9,610 bases of DNA from an uncultured Bacteroidota bacterium (GCA_903933995.1 CAIZMD010000626.1:1-9610); one strand, 5' to 3'; counted from the stretch's first letter, positions 1-8,212 are shown. Program-made: numbers and translations. Notes: generated from the letters alone by a model not told the origin.

Positions 1-2
1 AA

Positions 3-2492
3 CAGGTTCCCAAATATTTGAATGAATCATTATCACAGCATGAGCGGATTATAGATTTATTGGGTCAGTTAACAATAGAAGAAAAAGCAAGTTTGTTAAT
101 TGCTAGTTCTCCAGGTATTCCAAGACTACAGATAGATAAATACTATCATGGTAATGAAGCCTTACACGGCATTGTTAGACCAGGAAAATTCACTGTTTTC
201 CCGCAAGCTATTGCTTTGGCCAGTATGTGGAACAAGGATTTGCATTATCAAGTAGCATCGGTTATTTCTGATGAAGCAAGGGCTAGATGGAATGAATTGG
301 AGCAAGGTAAAAAGCAGACATTACAATTCAATGATCTCTTGACTTTTTGGTCACCCACCATCAATATGGCCAGAGACCCTAGATGGGGACGAACGCCTGA
401 AACCTATGGTGAGGATCCCTATTTAGCGGGAGCATTAGCCACACAGTTTGTAAAAGGTTTGCAAGGCAATGATCCCAAGTATTTAAAAGTGGTAGCTACT
501 CCAAAACATTTTGCAGCCAATAATGAAGAAACCAATAGATTCTCCTGCAATGCGGTGATTTCTATGCGTATGCTAAGAGAATATTATTTGCCCGCATATG
601 AAATGGCTATTAAAGAAGGGAAAGCCGCTTCCATTATGGCTGCTTATAATGCCATTAATGGGGTGCCTTGTGGTGCCAATCCTTGGCTATTGACCAAAGT
701 GCTAAGAGAAGATTGGGGATTCAAGGGATATGTGGTATCTGATTGTGGAGGCCCGTCTAATTTGATAACGGCCCATCAGTATGTTAAAACCAAAGAACTA
801 GCTGCCATGGTTTCTTTGAAGTCAGGATTAGATTTAGAATGCGGGGACAATATTTATAAACAACCCTTACTCAACGCCTATCAACAAGGGATGGTTTCAA
901 AAGCTGATATTGATACCGCAGCTTATCGAGTACTTAGAGCAAGAATGCATTTGGGTCTTTTTGATAATCCTGCTAACAATCCCTATAATAAAATTTCACC
1001 ACAGGTGGTTGGCTCTGCCAAACACCAAGCATTGGCTTTAGAAGCGGCAAGACAAGGGATTGTATTGTTGAAAAATGAACAAGCTTTTCTTCCTCTTAAT
1101 CTTGCCAAACTAAAATCAATAGCGGTAGTTGGCATCAACGCTGGAAATACGGAGTTTGGTGATTATAGTGGGGTACCTGTTGTTGAACCTATTAGTATTT
1201 TAAAGGGTATTCAAAATAAAGTGGGTAGTCAGGTTAAGATCAACTACGCAGCTTGGCAGCCAATCAATGGATTGGAAGGATATGCTTTAATTGGAAAGGA
1301 ATTTTTTCCAGAGGGATTACAAGCGGAATATTTTTCCAATATGACTTTAGAGGGGCAGTCAAAAAAACGGATTGACCCGCAAGTGAATTTTGAGCCGGCC
1401 AACCAAGCACCTGATGCTTTTGTACCAACTGGTCCCATATCCATTCAATGGGTTGGTAAAATCAAACCCAGTATTTCTGGCAAATACAGCCTTGGATTCT
1501 TGGCCCATGATGGATGCAGATTAACTATCAATGGTCAAGTAGTGATTGATTCTTGGAAACGAAAAGCTACCGTGACCAGTTTTGCTGATATTGTTTTGGA
1601 AGCAGGAAAAGTCTATGATTTTAAGGCGGAATATTTTGTACGAAGAGACGCGGTAGCCAAATTATATTGGAAGACCCCTGATATTGATTTCAATGTTACT
1701 TCACTCTTTGATGAAGCAGTAGCTGCAGCAAAAAAATCAGATATCACCGTGGCTGTTTTGGGTATGAATAAAAACTTTGAAAGAGAAGGTCAGGATAGAA
1801 GTCAAATTGGTCTGTCAAAGGATCAGGAAATATTTATCAAAGAAATTAAAAAGGCCAATCCCAAGACCGTAGTGGTATTTGTGGCTGGAAGTTCTTTGGC
1901 TATTGATTGGGTAGATCAAAATATTCCTGCGGTATTGGATGCTTGGTACCCTGGCGAACAGGGAGGGACAGCAGTAGCCGATATTTTAGTTGGAGAATAT
2001 AATCCCGCGGGTAGACTGCCATTGACATTTTACAAGTCAATGGATGATTTATTGCCCTTTAATGACTATGATGTTTCAAAGGGTAGAACCTATCAATATT
2101 TTAAGGGTAAGGTCTTGTATCCATTTGGTCACGGACTAAGTTATACCAACTTTCAATACAGCGCATTAAACATACAGGATCAAAAGGATGCATTGGAACT
2201 AAGTTTTCAAATCAAGAATACGGGCAAAATGGATGGGGATGAAGTAGCTCAGGTCTATGTTAAAATGCCAGAGGCCATGATCCCTATGCCTATTCAACAG
2301 CTAAAGGGATTTCAACGTATCAAGATTGATAAAGGACAGAGTCAAACAGTGGTCATTAAAATTGACAAATCGCAATTGCGTTATTGGGATGAAAAAACAA
2401 ATCAGTTTTTAACGCCTAAAGGAACCTATCAGATCATGGTAGGTGCTTCGTCACAGGATATACGTTTAAAACAAAGCATTCAGCTTAATTAA
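3..2492 (+). CDS. GH3 beta-glycosidase with inserted PA14 domain (beta-xylosidase/beta-glucosidase type), 5' partial
   Basis: Retaining exo-glycosidase expected to release beta-linked sugars (xylose or glucose) from non-reducing ends, probably in the periplasm or at the cell surface. Numbering below counts the codon at 18 as residue 1. The GH3 N-terminal barrel spans about 10-345. It shows NEALHG (46-51), RDPRWGR (119-125), KHF (163-165) and VVSDCGG, whose D242 is the expected nucleophile. A PA14 domain (about 430-552) is inserted in the GH3 C-terminal domain. FEREGQDR follows, and E588 or E590 should be the acid/base. A fibronectin-III-like domain ends the protein (about 730-815). NEALHG plus SDCGG resembles the beta-xylosidase branch, and PA14-bearing GH3 xylosidases are known in Bacteroidota; this is inference, and beta-glucosidase remains possible. 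The frame is open to the left edge (codons QVPKY precede residue 1), so the TTG at 18 is not the start and the signal peptide is missing. The next gene begins 7 bases after the stop. Confidence 0.95.
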   Translation, partial: QVPKYLNESLSQHERIIDLLGQLTIEEKASLLIASSPGIPRLQIDKYYHGNEALHGIVRPGKFTVFPQAIALASMWNKDLHYQVASVISDEARARWNELEQGKKQTLQFNDLLTFWSPTINMARDPRWGRTPETYGEDPYLAGALATQFVKGLQGNDPKYLKVVATPKHFAANNEETNRFSCNAVISMRMLREYYLPAYEMAIKEGKAASIMAAYNAINGVPCGANPWLLTKVLREDWGFKGYVVSDCGGPSNLITAHQYVKTKELAAMVSLKSGLDLECGDNIYKQPLLNAYQQGMVSKADIDTAAYRVLRARMHLGLFDNPANNPYNKISPQVVGSAKHQALALEAARQGIVLLKNEQAFLPLNLAKLKSIAVVGINAGNTEFGDYSGVPVVEPISILKGIQNKVGSQVKINYAAWQPINGLEGYALIGKEFFPEGLQAEYFSNMTLEGQSKKRIDPQVNFEPANQAPDAFVPTGPISIQWVGKIKPSISGKYSLGFLAHDGCRLTINGQVVIDSWKRKATVTSFADIVLEAGKVYDFKAEYFVRRDAVAKLYWKTPDIDFNVTSLFDEAVAAAKKSDITVAVLGMNKNFEREGQDRSQIGLSKDQEIFIKEIKKANPKTVVVFVAGSSLAIDWVDQNIPAVLDAWYPGEQGGTAVADILVGEYNPAGRLPLTFYKSMDDLLPFNDYDVSKGRTYQYFKGKVLYPFGHGLSYTNFQYSALNIQDQKDALELSFQIKNTGKMDGDEVAQVYVKMPEAMIPMPIQQLKGFQRIKIDKGQSQTVVIKIDKSQLRYWDEKTNQFLTPKGTYQIMVGASSQDIRLKQSIQLN

Positions 2493-2499
2493 AAGGAAC
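2491..2499 (+). promoter_or_regulatory. Probable ribosome binding site of the esterase-like gene
   Basis: The sequence AAAAGGAAC lies directly before the ATG at 2500 and overlaps the GH3 stop codon (2490-2492). It is the only junction in the window with a recognisable AGGA-like purine core, although the spacing is tight. The other junctions have only A-rich leaders, as is common in Bacteroidota. The placement suggests translation coupled to the upstream gene. Confidence 0.4.
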
Positions 2500-4014
2500 A
2501 TGAGAAAGTATTTGATTTTAGTTGGATGTATAATAGGAATGATTCAATGGCAGGTCTTTGCTCAAAATAAGCTTGATTTTAAAATTCCTGTTACTGTGTC
2601 AACACAAATGCAGTCCAATTTCAAAACAGGTGGAAGATTGTTGTTACACCTAACTATTCAAGCTGAAAAAGAACCAAGGTCTAAATCTGAATTAACCATT
2701 GGTGTAACTCCAAAAGATTGGAATTGTCAAAAACCATTTTTAATCAATACCAAGGATCAACAGGTTATGGTAAATGGGTTTGATAAATTCAAATTGAATG
2801 AACCTATCAAATGGTATTGTCAGGTTGTCTATAAACAAAATGAAGACGATGGCAATGAAAATGTAGCTGGTAATTTGTATAGTCAATTGGATAGCTTTTT
2901 GGTTACAGAAAAACCCAAATTCAGTTTGCAATTGCAAACCATGATTCCTGCATTGAACATAGTGAATCATCCCTATGTCAAGTCTATTAGTATCAAGAGT
3001 CAAATGCTTTCAAACTTTTCCAAGCATGAACGTTTTTTAAAAGCGTCCATTTTGTTGCCATCGAGTTATTTTGAAAATCCCAATAAAAGTTATCCAATCT
3101 GTTACAGGGCTCCGGGCTTAAATGGAAGATATGATCAAGTCAATGGCATGCTTTCAAATAAAGATTTTGCTACTTGGTGGTTTAGCAAAGAAGCACCTCA
3201 AGTCATTTATGTGTTTCTAGATTCTCAAGGGCCTTACGGCGATACTTATCAAGTTGATTCAGATAATAATGGACCCTGTGGTAAAGCATTAACGGAAGAG
3301 TTGATTCCAGCCATTGAACAAATGGTGCATTATTCACCCAATTCCAAAAAGCGTTATTTGGCTGGGAAGTCAACAGGAGGTTGGGTCTCATTTGGTTTGC
3401 AAGTATTGTATCCTGATTTTTTTGATGGCTGCTGGTCATATAGCCCTGATCCCGTAGAATTTGAACACTATGGTCTAATAGATATCTATCATGATAGTAC
3501 CATTTTTTATAATCGCTGGGGCTATTTACAACCAGGTAGAAGAACCACCAATGGAGAACCTACCTTATCAATGAAGGATTGGATTCATGGTGAAAATGTG
3601 AATAGTAGAACCAATGACTATCGGGTATCTGGTGGTCAGTTTGGTGCTTACAATGCGGTGTTTGGACCCAAGGGAGCCGATGGTTTACCTAGTCTTATGT
3701 TTGATCCTTATACAGGTGTCATTGATCACAACATTGCCAAACAATGGGAAGCCTATGATTTGAAGAAAATCTTGGAAAAAAATTGGGCTAGTCTTGGTCC
3801 CAAGTTGCAAGGCAAGATTTGGATCTGGATGGGGGATATGGATGGTTTGTATTCCAATGTGGCTACTAGGTACCTACAGAAATTTTTAGACAAAACATCC
3901 AATCCAAAATCAGATGCCATTATCCGATTTACTGCCATGGCAGGTCATACACAAGAATGGAGTGATAAAGCAGTAATAGAAATGGTTGCAGCAAAAGCAG
4001 CGCTTGTAAAATAA
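2500..4014 (+). CDS. Secreted esterase-like alpha/beta hydrolase (esterase D / feruloyl esterase type)
   Basis: Predicted carbohydrate esterase, 504 residues. A signal peptide (1-21, ending VFA before Q22) implies export. Residues 22-150 are beta-rich and look Ig-like, with no family I can name. From about 153 to the end is an alpha/beta hydrolase of the esterase D type. RAPGLNG (203-209) sits where the oxyanion loop is expected. GKSTGG (289-294) is a GxSxG nucleophile elbow with S291. GDMDG (445-449) supplies the acid, D446 or D448. AGH (481-483) supplies H483. The order Ser, Asp, His is correct for the fold. The roughly 150 residues between Ser and Asp are longer than in a minimal esterase D and carry many aromatic residues, so they may form a lid or substrate cap. 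Acetyl or feruloyl ester removal from plant glycans is inferred from the glycosidase neighbours; the acyl group cannot be read from sequence. The ATG at 2500 is chosen because it gives the signal peptide directly. Confidence 0.87.
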   Translation: MRKYLILVGCIIGMIQWQVFAQNKLDFKIPVTVSTQMQSNFKTGGRLLLHLTIQAEKEPRSKSELTIGVTPKDWNCQKPFLINTKDQQVMVNGFDKFKLNEPIKWYCQVVYKQNEDDGNENVAGNLYSQLDSFLVTEKPKFSLQLQTMIPALNIVNHPYVKSISIKSQMLSNFSKHERFLKASILLPSSYFENPNKSYPICYRAPGLNGRYDQVNGMLSNKDFATWWFSKEAPQVIYVFLDSQGPYGDTYQVDSDNNGPCGKALTEELIPAIEQMVHYSPNSKKRYLAGKSTGGWVSFGLQVLYPDFFDGCWSYSPDPVEFEHYGLIDIYHDSTIFYNRWGYLQPGRRTTNGEPTLSMKDWIHGENVNSRTNDYRVSGGQFGAYNAVFGPKGADGLPSLMFDPYTGVIDHNIAKQWEAYDLKKILEKNWASLGPKLQGKIWIWMGDMDGLYSNVATRYLQKFLDKTSNPKSDAIIRFTAMAGHTQEWSDKAVIEMVAAKAALVK

Positions 4015-4018
4015 AAAT

Positions 4019-6187
4019 ATGAAAAAGAGTATCCTGATTAGTTGTTTAACCTTGCTGGTCTATTGTTTGCAAGCGCAGAAAGTAAATATTTCTTACGTGG
4101 ACGCATTTGAGAATGTGAATCATCCTCAAGTAGCTTATTGGTTTATCACATCTGAGCAACACCAGCCATCGGTTTATAAAGCTAAAATTGACAGTTTTGC
4201 CAAGTATAGTAAATACACTTTGGTGTTCTTAACAGAAAGAGAGGGTTATAGTTTTTATGATTCTACCAACATGCATCCCATTTTCAAAGATATGGTGGCT
4301 TATGCCCATCAAAAGGGTTTGAAATTGGGTTTGCAAATCTGGAAAAGGGATTTTTTTACAAGCATAGAAAATACGGATCGGTTAATTCAAGAAGGGGAAA
4401 GAACACTGGATGAAAAGGGAGCGGCTAATTATCAGGTAAATGCTTTTGGTGCAAGAGAAATGAATGTCTTAATCAAGAGTGAGTTATTTAAAGTGTATGC
4501 ATTTAAGAAAACAGCGGAAGGGTTTTACCAGCCGGGTAGTTTGGTTGATCTTACTGCAAAAGCTACTGCCAACAATGCCAAAGAAACCGTTTCTGTAACT
4601 ATCAATGCTGGTGCATCTCTTAAAGGATACCAAGTATATATTCTGACTCAACACTATTATAATTCTTGTAGTAATTTTTCTGATCAGGCAATGAAGATAT
4701 TGCTCAATGCTTTTAAAGCATATAGAGATATTCCCTTTGACGGGATTGGATTAGACGAGTATAAAAACCTCAAAATTGCTAGACAGAAAGTAATGGATTC
4801 TACAGGAGAAGTTTTTAGAGAAAGGGTTTATTCTATTGGCATGGCCAAAAAAATGATATCAACCACGGGCAAATCAATGGATCAAGTGTTGTTAGATATG
4901 CGATATGCACCCGAGGGTAAACCTGAAATCAGGATTAGTGCTATAAACCAGTATATGCAATTGCTTAGGTCTGCTACACTTCCTTTAGAAGCTGCAGTCT
5001 ATGATTTGGGTAAGAAAATGTATGGGCCAAATAATTTTATAGGTCTACACAATACCTTTCACAACAACCTAGACAAAGACGAAGTATGGCAAACGGGTGT
5101 GAGTTGGTGGAGTATCAAAAGGGATTATGGGCATACAGATGAAGAAACCCCAACGCCTATGCAAATTGGCGTGGGAATGAGTTACAAAAAGAACGTCATG
5201 TACAATATGTACTATGGTCCTAAGATTGATAGAATTTGGACCAAGGCTTTGTATGATCTACGCTTTGGAATCAGAACCCATTACCATGCTGCCAATGACA
5301 TGCAAGGTTGGGGCGTCTCTATTGATGCACCTTATGCTTTGGCCAAAATCAATCCAGTAGAAAATGCAGCTAGGTTATTGAATCGGTTTAATCCGCCCTT
5401 TCCGGCTATTAAACTTTTGGTGGTCTATGGAATGGAAGCCATTTATAACTGGTATCCCAATTTGAAAGACAGGGGTATGTATGATATCAATGACAAATTG
5501 GGTATGGAGAAAAAGTCATTAGAGCTTTGGAACAAAGGATACTATCATGCGGCTGTTCCAACAGATCTGATTGAAGACGGTAGACTTGCACTCAATGCCA
5601 AGGGTAAGCCCATGCTAAATGGTTATGAATTTGATGCGGTTATTTTTCTAAATCCTCAATACGCCAAAACCAGTACTACTCAATTCTTTCAAAAATATGT
5701 TCAATTAGGTGGCAAACTCTTGATTGAAGGTGTGGCTGACAGAGGATTTATGGGCGAAGACATTAGTGCGCTTTGGAAAGGGATTGCATCTAAAGCCATT
5801 GCCAATGGATATAGTTTGACCAATGTTGCCAAATTGGGTATAGCACCAAACCAATTAGTAGATGGAGTGGCTAATGGCCAGGGTGTTTTCACCTTTACTA
5901 ATAAACAATCTTTGGAAACCAATCAGCCAGCAGTTTTTGAATTTGATTATGCTGAAAATCATTATCAGGGCACTTACAAAGGACTAGCTGCTATTGCCAT
6001 TGATAGTAAAGGAAATTTGATCAAATTGGCTGCAACTTCATTTGGTAGTATCAGCAAAAATGGCCAACCAGTTTTATCTCTTTCCAAAGAAGCAGATTTG
6101 TTTTTCGAAAATAAAAAAGGACAAGCAAGTGCTATCATAGCAGATGGCAAAAAACAAGTGCAATTAATTCAACCCAATACTCATTGA
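4019..6187 (+). CDS. Secreted putative TIM-barrel glycoside hydrolase of unassigned family
   Basis: I do not recognise a family for this 722-residue protein. A signal peptide (1-19, LQA before Q20) predicts export. Alternating strands and helices suggest a (beta/alpha)8 barrel: candidate strands include YWFIT, TLVFL and GLKLGLQIW. A beta-rich insert (about 149-207) holds an S-L-V-D-L-T stretch. DGIGLDEY (241-248) follows, placing D246-E247 at what looks like the end of strand 4, where many GH-A-type enzymes hold the acid/base. Later conserved-looking polar or aromatic stretches are GLHNTFHNN (342-350), SWWSIKRDYGH (362-372) and TDEETPTP (373-380). From about 465 comes KLLVVYG, then FDAVIFLNP (538-546) and GGKLLIEG (564-571), a Rossmann- or glutaminase-like fold reminiscent of the trimerisation domain of GH42. 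The last 100 residues are beta-rich. Hydrolase activity is inferred from fold pattern and operon context only. The start is 4 bases after the esterase stop, with an A-rich leader and no clear Shine-Dalgarno. Confidence 0.85.
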   Translation: MKKSILISCLTLLVYCLQAQKVNISYVDAFENVNHPQVAYWFITSEQHQPSVYKAKIDSFAKYSKYTLVFLTEREGYSFYDSTNMHPIFKDMVAYAHQKGLKLGLQIWKRDFFTSIENTDRLIQEGERTLDEKGAANYQVNAFGAREMNVLIKSELFKVYAFKKTAEGFYQPGSLVDLTAKATANNAKETVSVTINAGASLKGYQVYILTQHYYNSCSNFSDQAMKILLNAFKAYRDIPFDGIGLDEYKNLKIARQKVMDSTGEVFRERVYSIGMAKKMISTTGKSMDQVLLDMRYAPEGKPEIRISAINQYMQLLRSATLPLEAAVYDLGKKMYGPNNFIGLHNTFHNNLDKDEVWQTGVSWWSIKRDYGHTDEETPTPMQIGVGMSYKKNVMYNMYYGPKIDRIWTKALYDLRFGIRTHYHAANDMQGWGVSIDAPYALAKINPVENAARLLNRFNPPFPAIKLLVVYGMEAIYNWYPNLKDRGMYDINDKLGMEKKSLELWNKGYYHAAVPTDLIEDGRLALNAKGKPMLNGYEFDAVIFLNPQYAKTSTTQFFQKYVQLGGKLLIEGVADRGFMGEDISALWKGIASKAIANGYSLTNVAKLGIAPNQLVDGVANGQGVFTFTNKQSLETNQPAVFEFDYAENHYQGTYKGLAAIAIDSKGNLIKLAATSFGSISKNGQPVLSLSKEADLFFENKKGQASAIIADGKKQVQLIQPNTH

Positions 6188-6210
6188 TTCAAAGAAACAA
6201 ACTTATCATA
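6188..6210 (+). other. 23-base junction that decides the GH27 start
   Basis: This is the longest gap in the operon. The reading frame of the following gene is open back to a TTG at 6184, but that codon overlaps the TGA of the preceding gene (6185-6187) and would put polar residues (IQRNKLII) before the signal peptide. The ATG at 6211 starts a standard signal peptide and is preferred. The leader contains AAAGAAAC (6191-6198) and otherwise A/T-rich bases. There is no hairpin or room for a promoter. Confidence 0.6.
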
Positions 6211-8208
6211 ATGCGCAACAGATTTCTATTATTAGCAGTGCTATTCATCTTGGCCAATACATTGAAAGCACAAGAATCTAAGGTCTGGTTAGATGAATTA
6301 AACCTGCCGGGATTCAATGAAGCCATACCATCGGCGCAAGCCAAAATGAGTACCAGTGGAGACAGTATTCAATTATTGGGAAAACGCTTTCAACATGGTG
6401 TGGGAGTTCAGTCTACCAGCATTCTCTATTTTCTAATGGAGGGTAAGGCCAAACAGTTTACGGCAACAATTGGGGTGGATGATAAATCGGCCAAAGAATT
6501 GGCTGTGGAGTTTTTTGTAATAGGGGATAAGAAAATTCTGTTCCAATCTGGAACCATGAAACTAGGAGATGCCCCCAAGCAAGTTTCAGTTTCATTAGAT
6601 GGGATTCAAAGACTTGGTCTATTGGTTTTACCAAAGGAAGAGATGCAGCGCTCACATACCAATTGGGCCAATGCACAATTTGTCATGTTAGGAAATAGCC
6701 TCCCCAAAAATATTCCCAATAGTGATGAGAAATATATTCTAACACCTCCTGTGGCCAAAGCCCCTAGAATCAATTCGCCCAAAGTATTTGGTGCAAGACC
6801 GGGCAATCCATTTTTGTTCACCGTAGTTGCAACTGGTGAAGCGCCTATTCAATACAGCGTGAGTAATTTACCCAAAGGATTGAGCATTGATTCAAAAACT
6901 GGAATTATTACTGGTGTACTTAATTCCAAAGCCAGTTATGTAGTTACCATGAAAGCCTCTAACAAGTATGGTAAAACAGAGAAGCCATTACTCATAAAAA
7001 TTGGAGACACCATTTCATTGACTCCTCCTATTGGTTGGAATGGTTGGAATTCTTGGGCAAGAGAAATTGATAAAGAAAAAGTTGTGGCATCGGCCAAAGC
7101 CATGGTGTCTATGGGTTTGAGCAGTCATGGTTGGACCTATATTAATATTGATGATGCATGGCAGGGTCAAAGAGGCGGAAAATACAATGCATTACAAGCC
7201 AATGAAAAGTTTCCTGATTTTAAGATAATGATTGATGAGATTCATGGCATGGGTTTAAAATTGGGTGTGTATTCAACGCCTTGGATTTCAAGTTATGCAG
7301 GTTATCCTGGTGGATCTTCCAATTTTGAAAATGGCATATATCCTGATTCTGTTAGGGCTAACAAACGCGCATATAGGTACACAGGCAAATACAGGTTTGA
7401 AAAGGAAGACGCGCGTCAGATGGCTGAATGGGGTGTTGACTATTTAAAATACGATTGGCGTATTGATGTAAAAGCTGCAGAAGCTATGTCAGTAGCCATT
7501 CGCAATGCAGGAAGGGATATCATTTATAGTTTGTCTAATTCTGCTCCATTTGCCAATGTAACTGATTGGGTAAGGTTAGCAGAAGCATGGCGCACAGGTC
7601 CAGATATTAGGGATAGTTGGCAGAGTTTATATGTGTCGGCATTTACTTTGGACAAATGGGGTCCTTATGGAGGTCCTGGGCATTGGAATGATCCAGACAT
7701 GATGATCTTAGGAAATGTAACCACTGGCGCCAAACTGCATCCTACCAGATTAACAGCAGATGAACAGTATAGTCATGTGAGCCTTTTTAGTTTGTTGGCG
7801 GCACCACTTTTAATTGGTTGTCCTATTGAGCAATTAGACGCGTTTACTTTGAATCTATTAACCAATGATGAAGTCATTGAAATTGACCAAGACCCCTTGG
7901 GTAAATCTGCCAGATTGGTCTTGGAAGAAAATGATGTTCAGGTTTGGTTGAAACCATTAGAGAATGGTGCGTATGCTCTTGGAATGTTTAATATCAATGG
8001 GTTTAGAAAAACGCCACAGTCTTATTTTAGATGGGGTGATGAACAACCAAAGCAATATGAATTGGATTTGAGCAAACTAGGACTTAAAGGAAAATGGTTG
8101 GTCAGAGATGTATGGAAACAGAAAAACCTGGGCAGTTTTCAAACCACTATTCAAAATAGCATCAGACACCATGGTGTGGTGATGTTGAAATTAACCCCCA
8201 CAAAATAA
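6211..8208 (+). CDS. Secreted GH27 alpha-galactosidase-like enzyme with NPCBM and He_PIG-type domains
   Basis: Retaining glycosidase of 665 residues, expected to remove terminal alpha-galactose (or a related sugar). Domains in order: signal peptide (1-20, LKA before Q21); NPCBM carbohydrate-binding module (about 24-155, with WLDEL near the start and NWANAQF near the end); Ig-like He_PIG domain (about 180-260, with LPKGLSID and TGIITG); the short linker typical of this architecture, IGDTISLTPP; GH27 barrel from about 271 (PPIGWNGWNSW, 272-282); C-terminal beta domain (about 570-660). D415 in YLKYDWRID is the expected nucleophile. D465 in RTGPDI (the RxxxD motif) is the expected acid/base, 50 residues later as usual. 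IDDAW (313-317) keeps the two Asp residues that hold galactose O4/O6, which favours alpha-galactosidase over GH27 beta-L-arabinopyranosidase. The Cys of the classical DDCW and KYDNC motifs is absent. A close paralogue follows 4 bases after the stop. Confidence 0.95.
   Translation: MRNRFLLLAVLFILANTLKAQESKVWLDELNLPGFNEAIPSAQAKMSTSGDSIQLLGKRFQHGVGVQSTSILYFLMEGKAKQFTATIGVDDKSAKELAVEFFVIGDKKILFQSGTMKLGDAPKQVSVSLDGIQRLGLLVLPKEEMQRSHTNWANAQFVMLGNSLPKNIPNSDEKYILTPPVAKAPRINSPKVFGARPGNPFLFTVVATGEAPIQYSVSNLPKGLSIDSKTGIITGVLNSKASYVVTMKASNKYGKTEKPLLIKIGDTISLTPPIGWNGWNSWAREIDKEKVVASAKAMVSMGLSSHGWTYINIDDAWQGQRGGKYNALQANEKFPDFKIMIDEIHGMGLKLGVYSTPWISSYAGYPGGSSNFENGIYPDSVRANKRAYRYTGKYRFEKEDARQMAEWGVDYLKYDWRIDVKAAEAMSVAIRNAGRDIIYSLSNSAPFANVTDWVRLAEAWRTGPDIRDSWQSLYVSAFTLDKWGPYGGPGHWNDPDMMILGNVTTGAKLHPTRLTADEQYSHVSLFSLLAAPLLIGCPIEQLDAFTLNLLTNDEVIEIDQDPLGKSARLVLEENDVQVWLKPLENGAYALGMFNINGFRKTPQSYFRWGDEQPKQYELDLSKLGLKGKWLVRDVWKQKNLGSFQTTIQNSIRHHGVVMLKLTPTK
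7453..7470 (+). repeat. 18-base exact repeat at the GH27 nucleophile, copy 1
   Basis: GATTGGCGTATTGATGTA occurs here and again at 9470-9487, at the homologous codons (DWRIDV) of the second GH27 gene. The pair is a remnant of tandem duplication kept by selection on the active site. A second shared stretch of 17 bases, AGATTCATGGCATGGGT, is at 7238-7254 and 9252-9268. These are short homology tracts between paralogues and not a mobile repeat. Confidence 0.75.
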
Positions 8209-8212
8209 AGCC

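Noticed and set aside
18..20. TTG as the start codon of the GH3 gene
   Set aside because: The frame is open upstream to the window edge with family-like residues (PKYL before NESLS), and a secreted enzyme would need a signal peptide that is not present here.
15..20. TATTTG resembling part of a Bacteroidota -7 promoter element
   Set aside because: It lies within the GH3 coding frame, has no convincing -33 partner in view, and such hexamers are common in this A/T-rich sequence.
2740..3003. Minus-strand open frame of 87 codons within the esterase gene
   Set aside because: It lies wholly opposite a well-supported coding region, has no recognisable domain and no separate context. The other minus-strand frames (1244-1444, 3203-3439, 3753-3938, 5701-5922, 6458-6676, 6606-6821, 9032-9259) are rejected for the same reason.
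4019..4078. Lipoprotein signal in the unassigned protein (Cys16)
   Set aside because: The residues before the Cys are LVY; Tyr at -1 does not fit a lipobox, and the Ala-Gln end fits signal peptidase I.
6184..6186. TTG as the start codon of the first GH27 gene
   Set aside because: It overlaps the preceding stop and adds nine polar or mixed residues before a complete signal peptide that starts at the ATG at 6211.
7265..7447. Small plus-strand open frame inside the first GH27 gene
   Set aside because: It is an out-of-frame shadow of the GH27 barrel coding sequence, with no recognisable product.
8209..8212. Possible terminator between the two GH27 genes
   Set aside because: Only 4 bases separate stop and start and no inverted repeat followed by a T run was seen.
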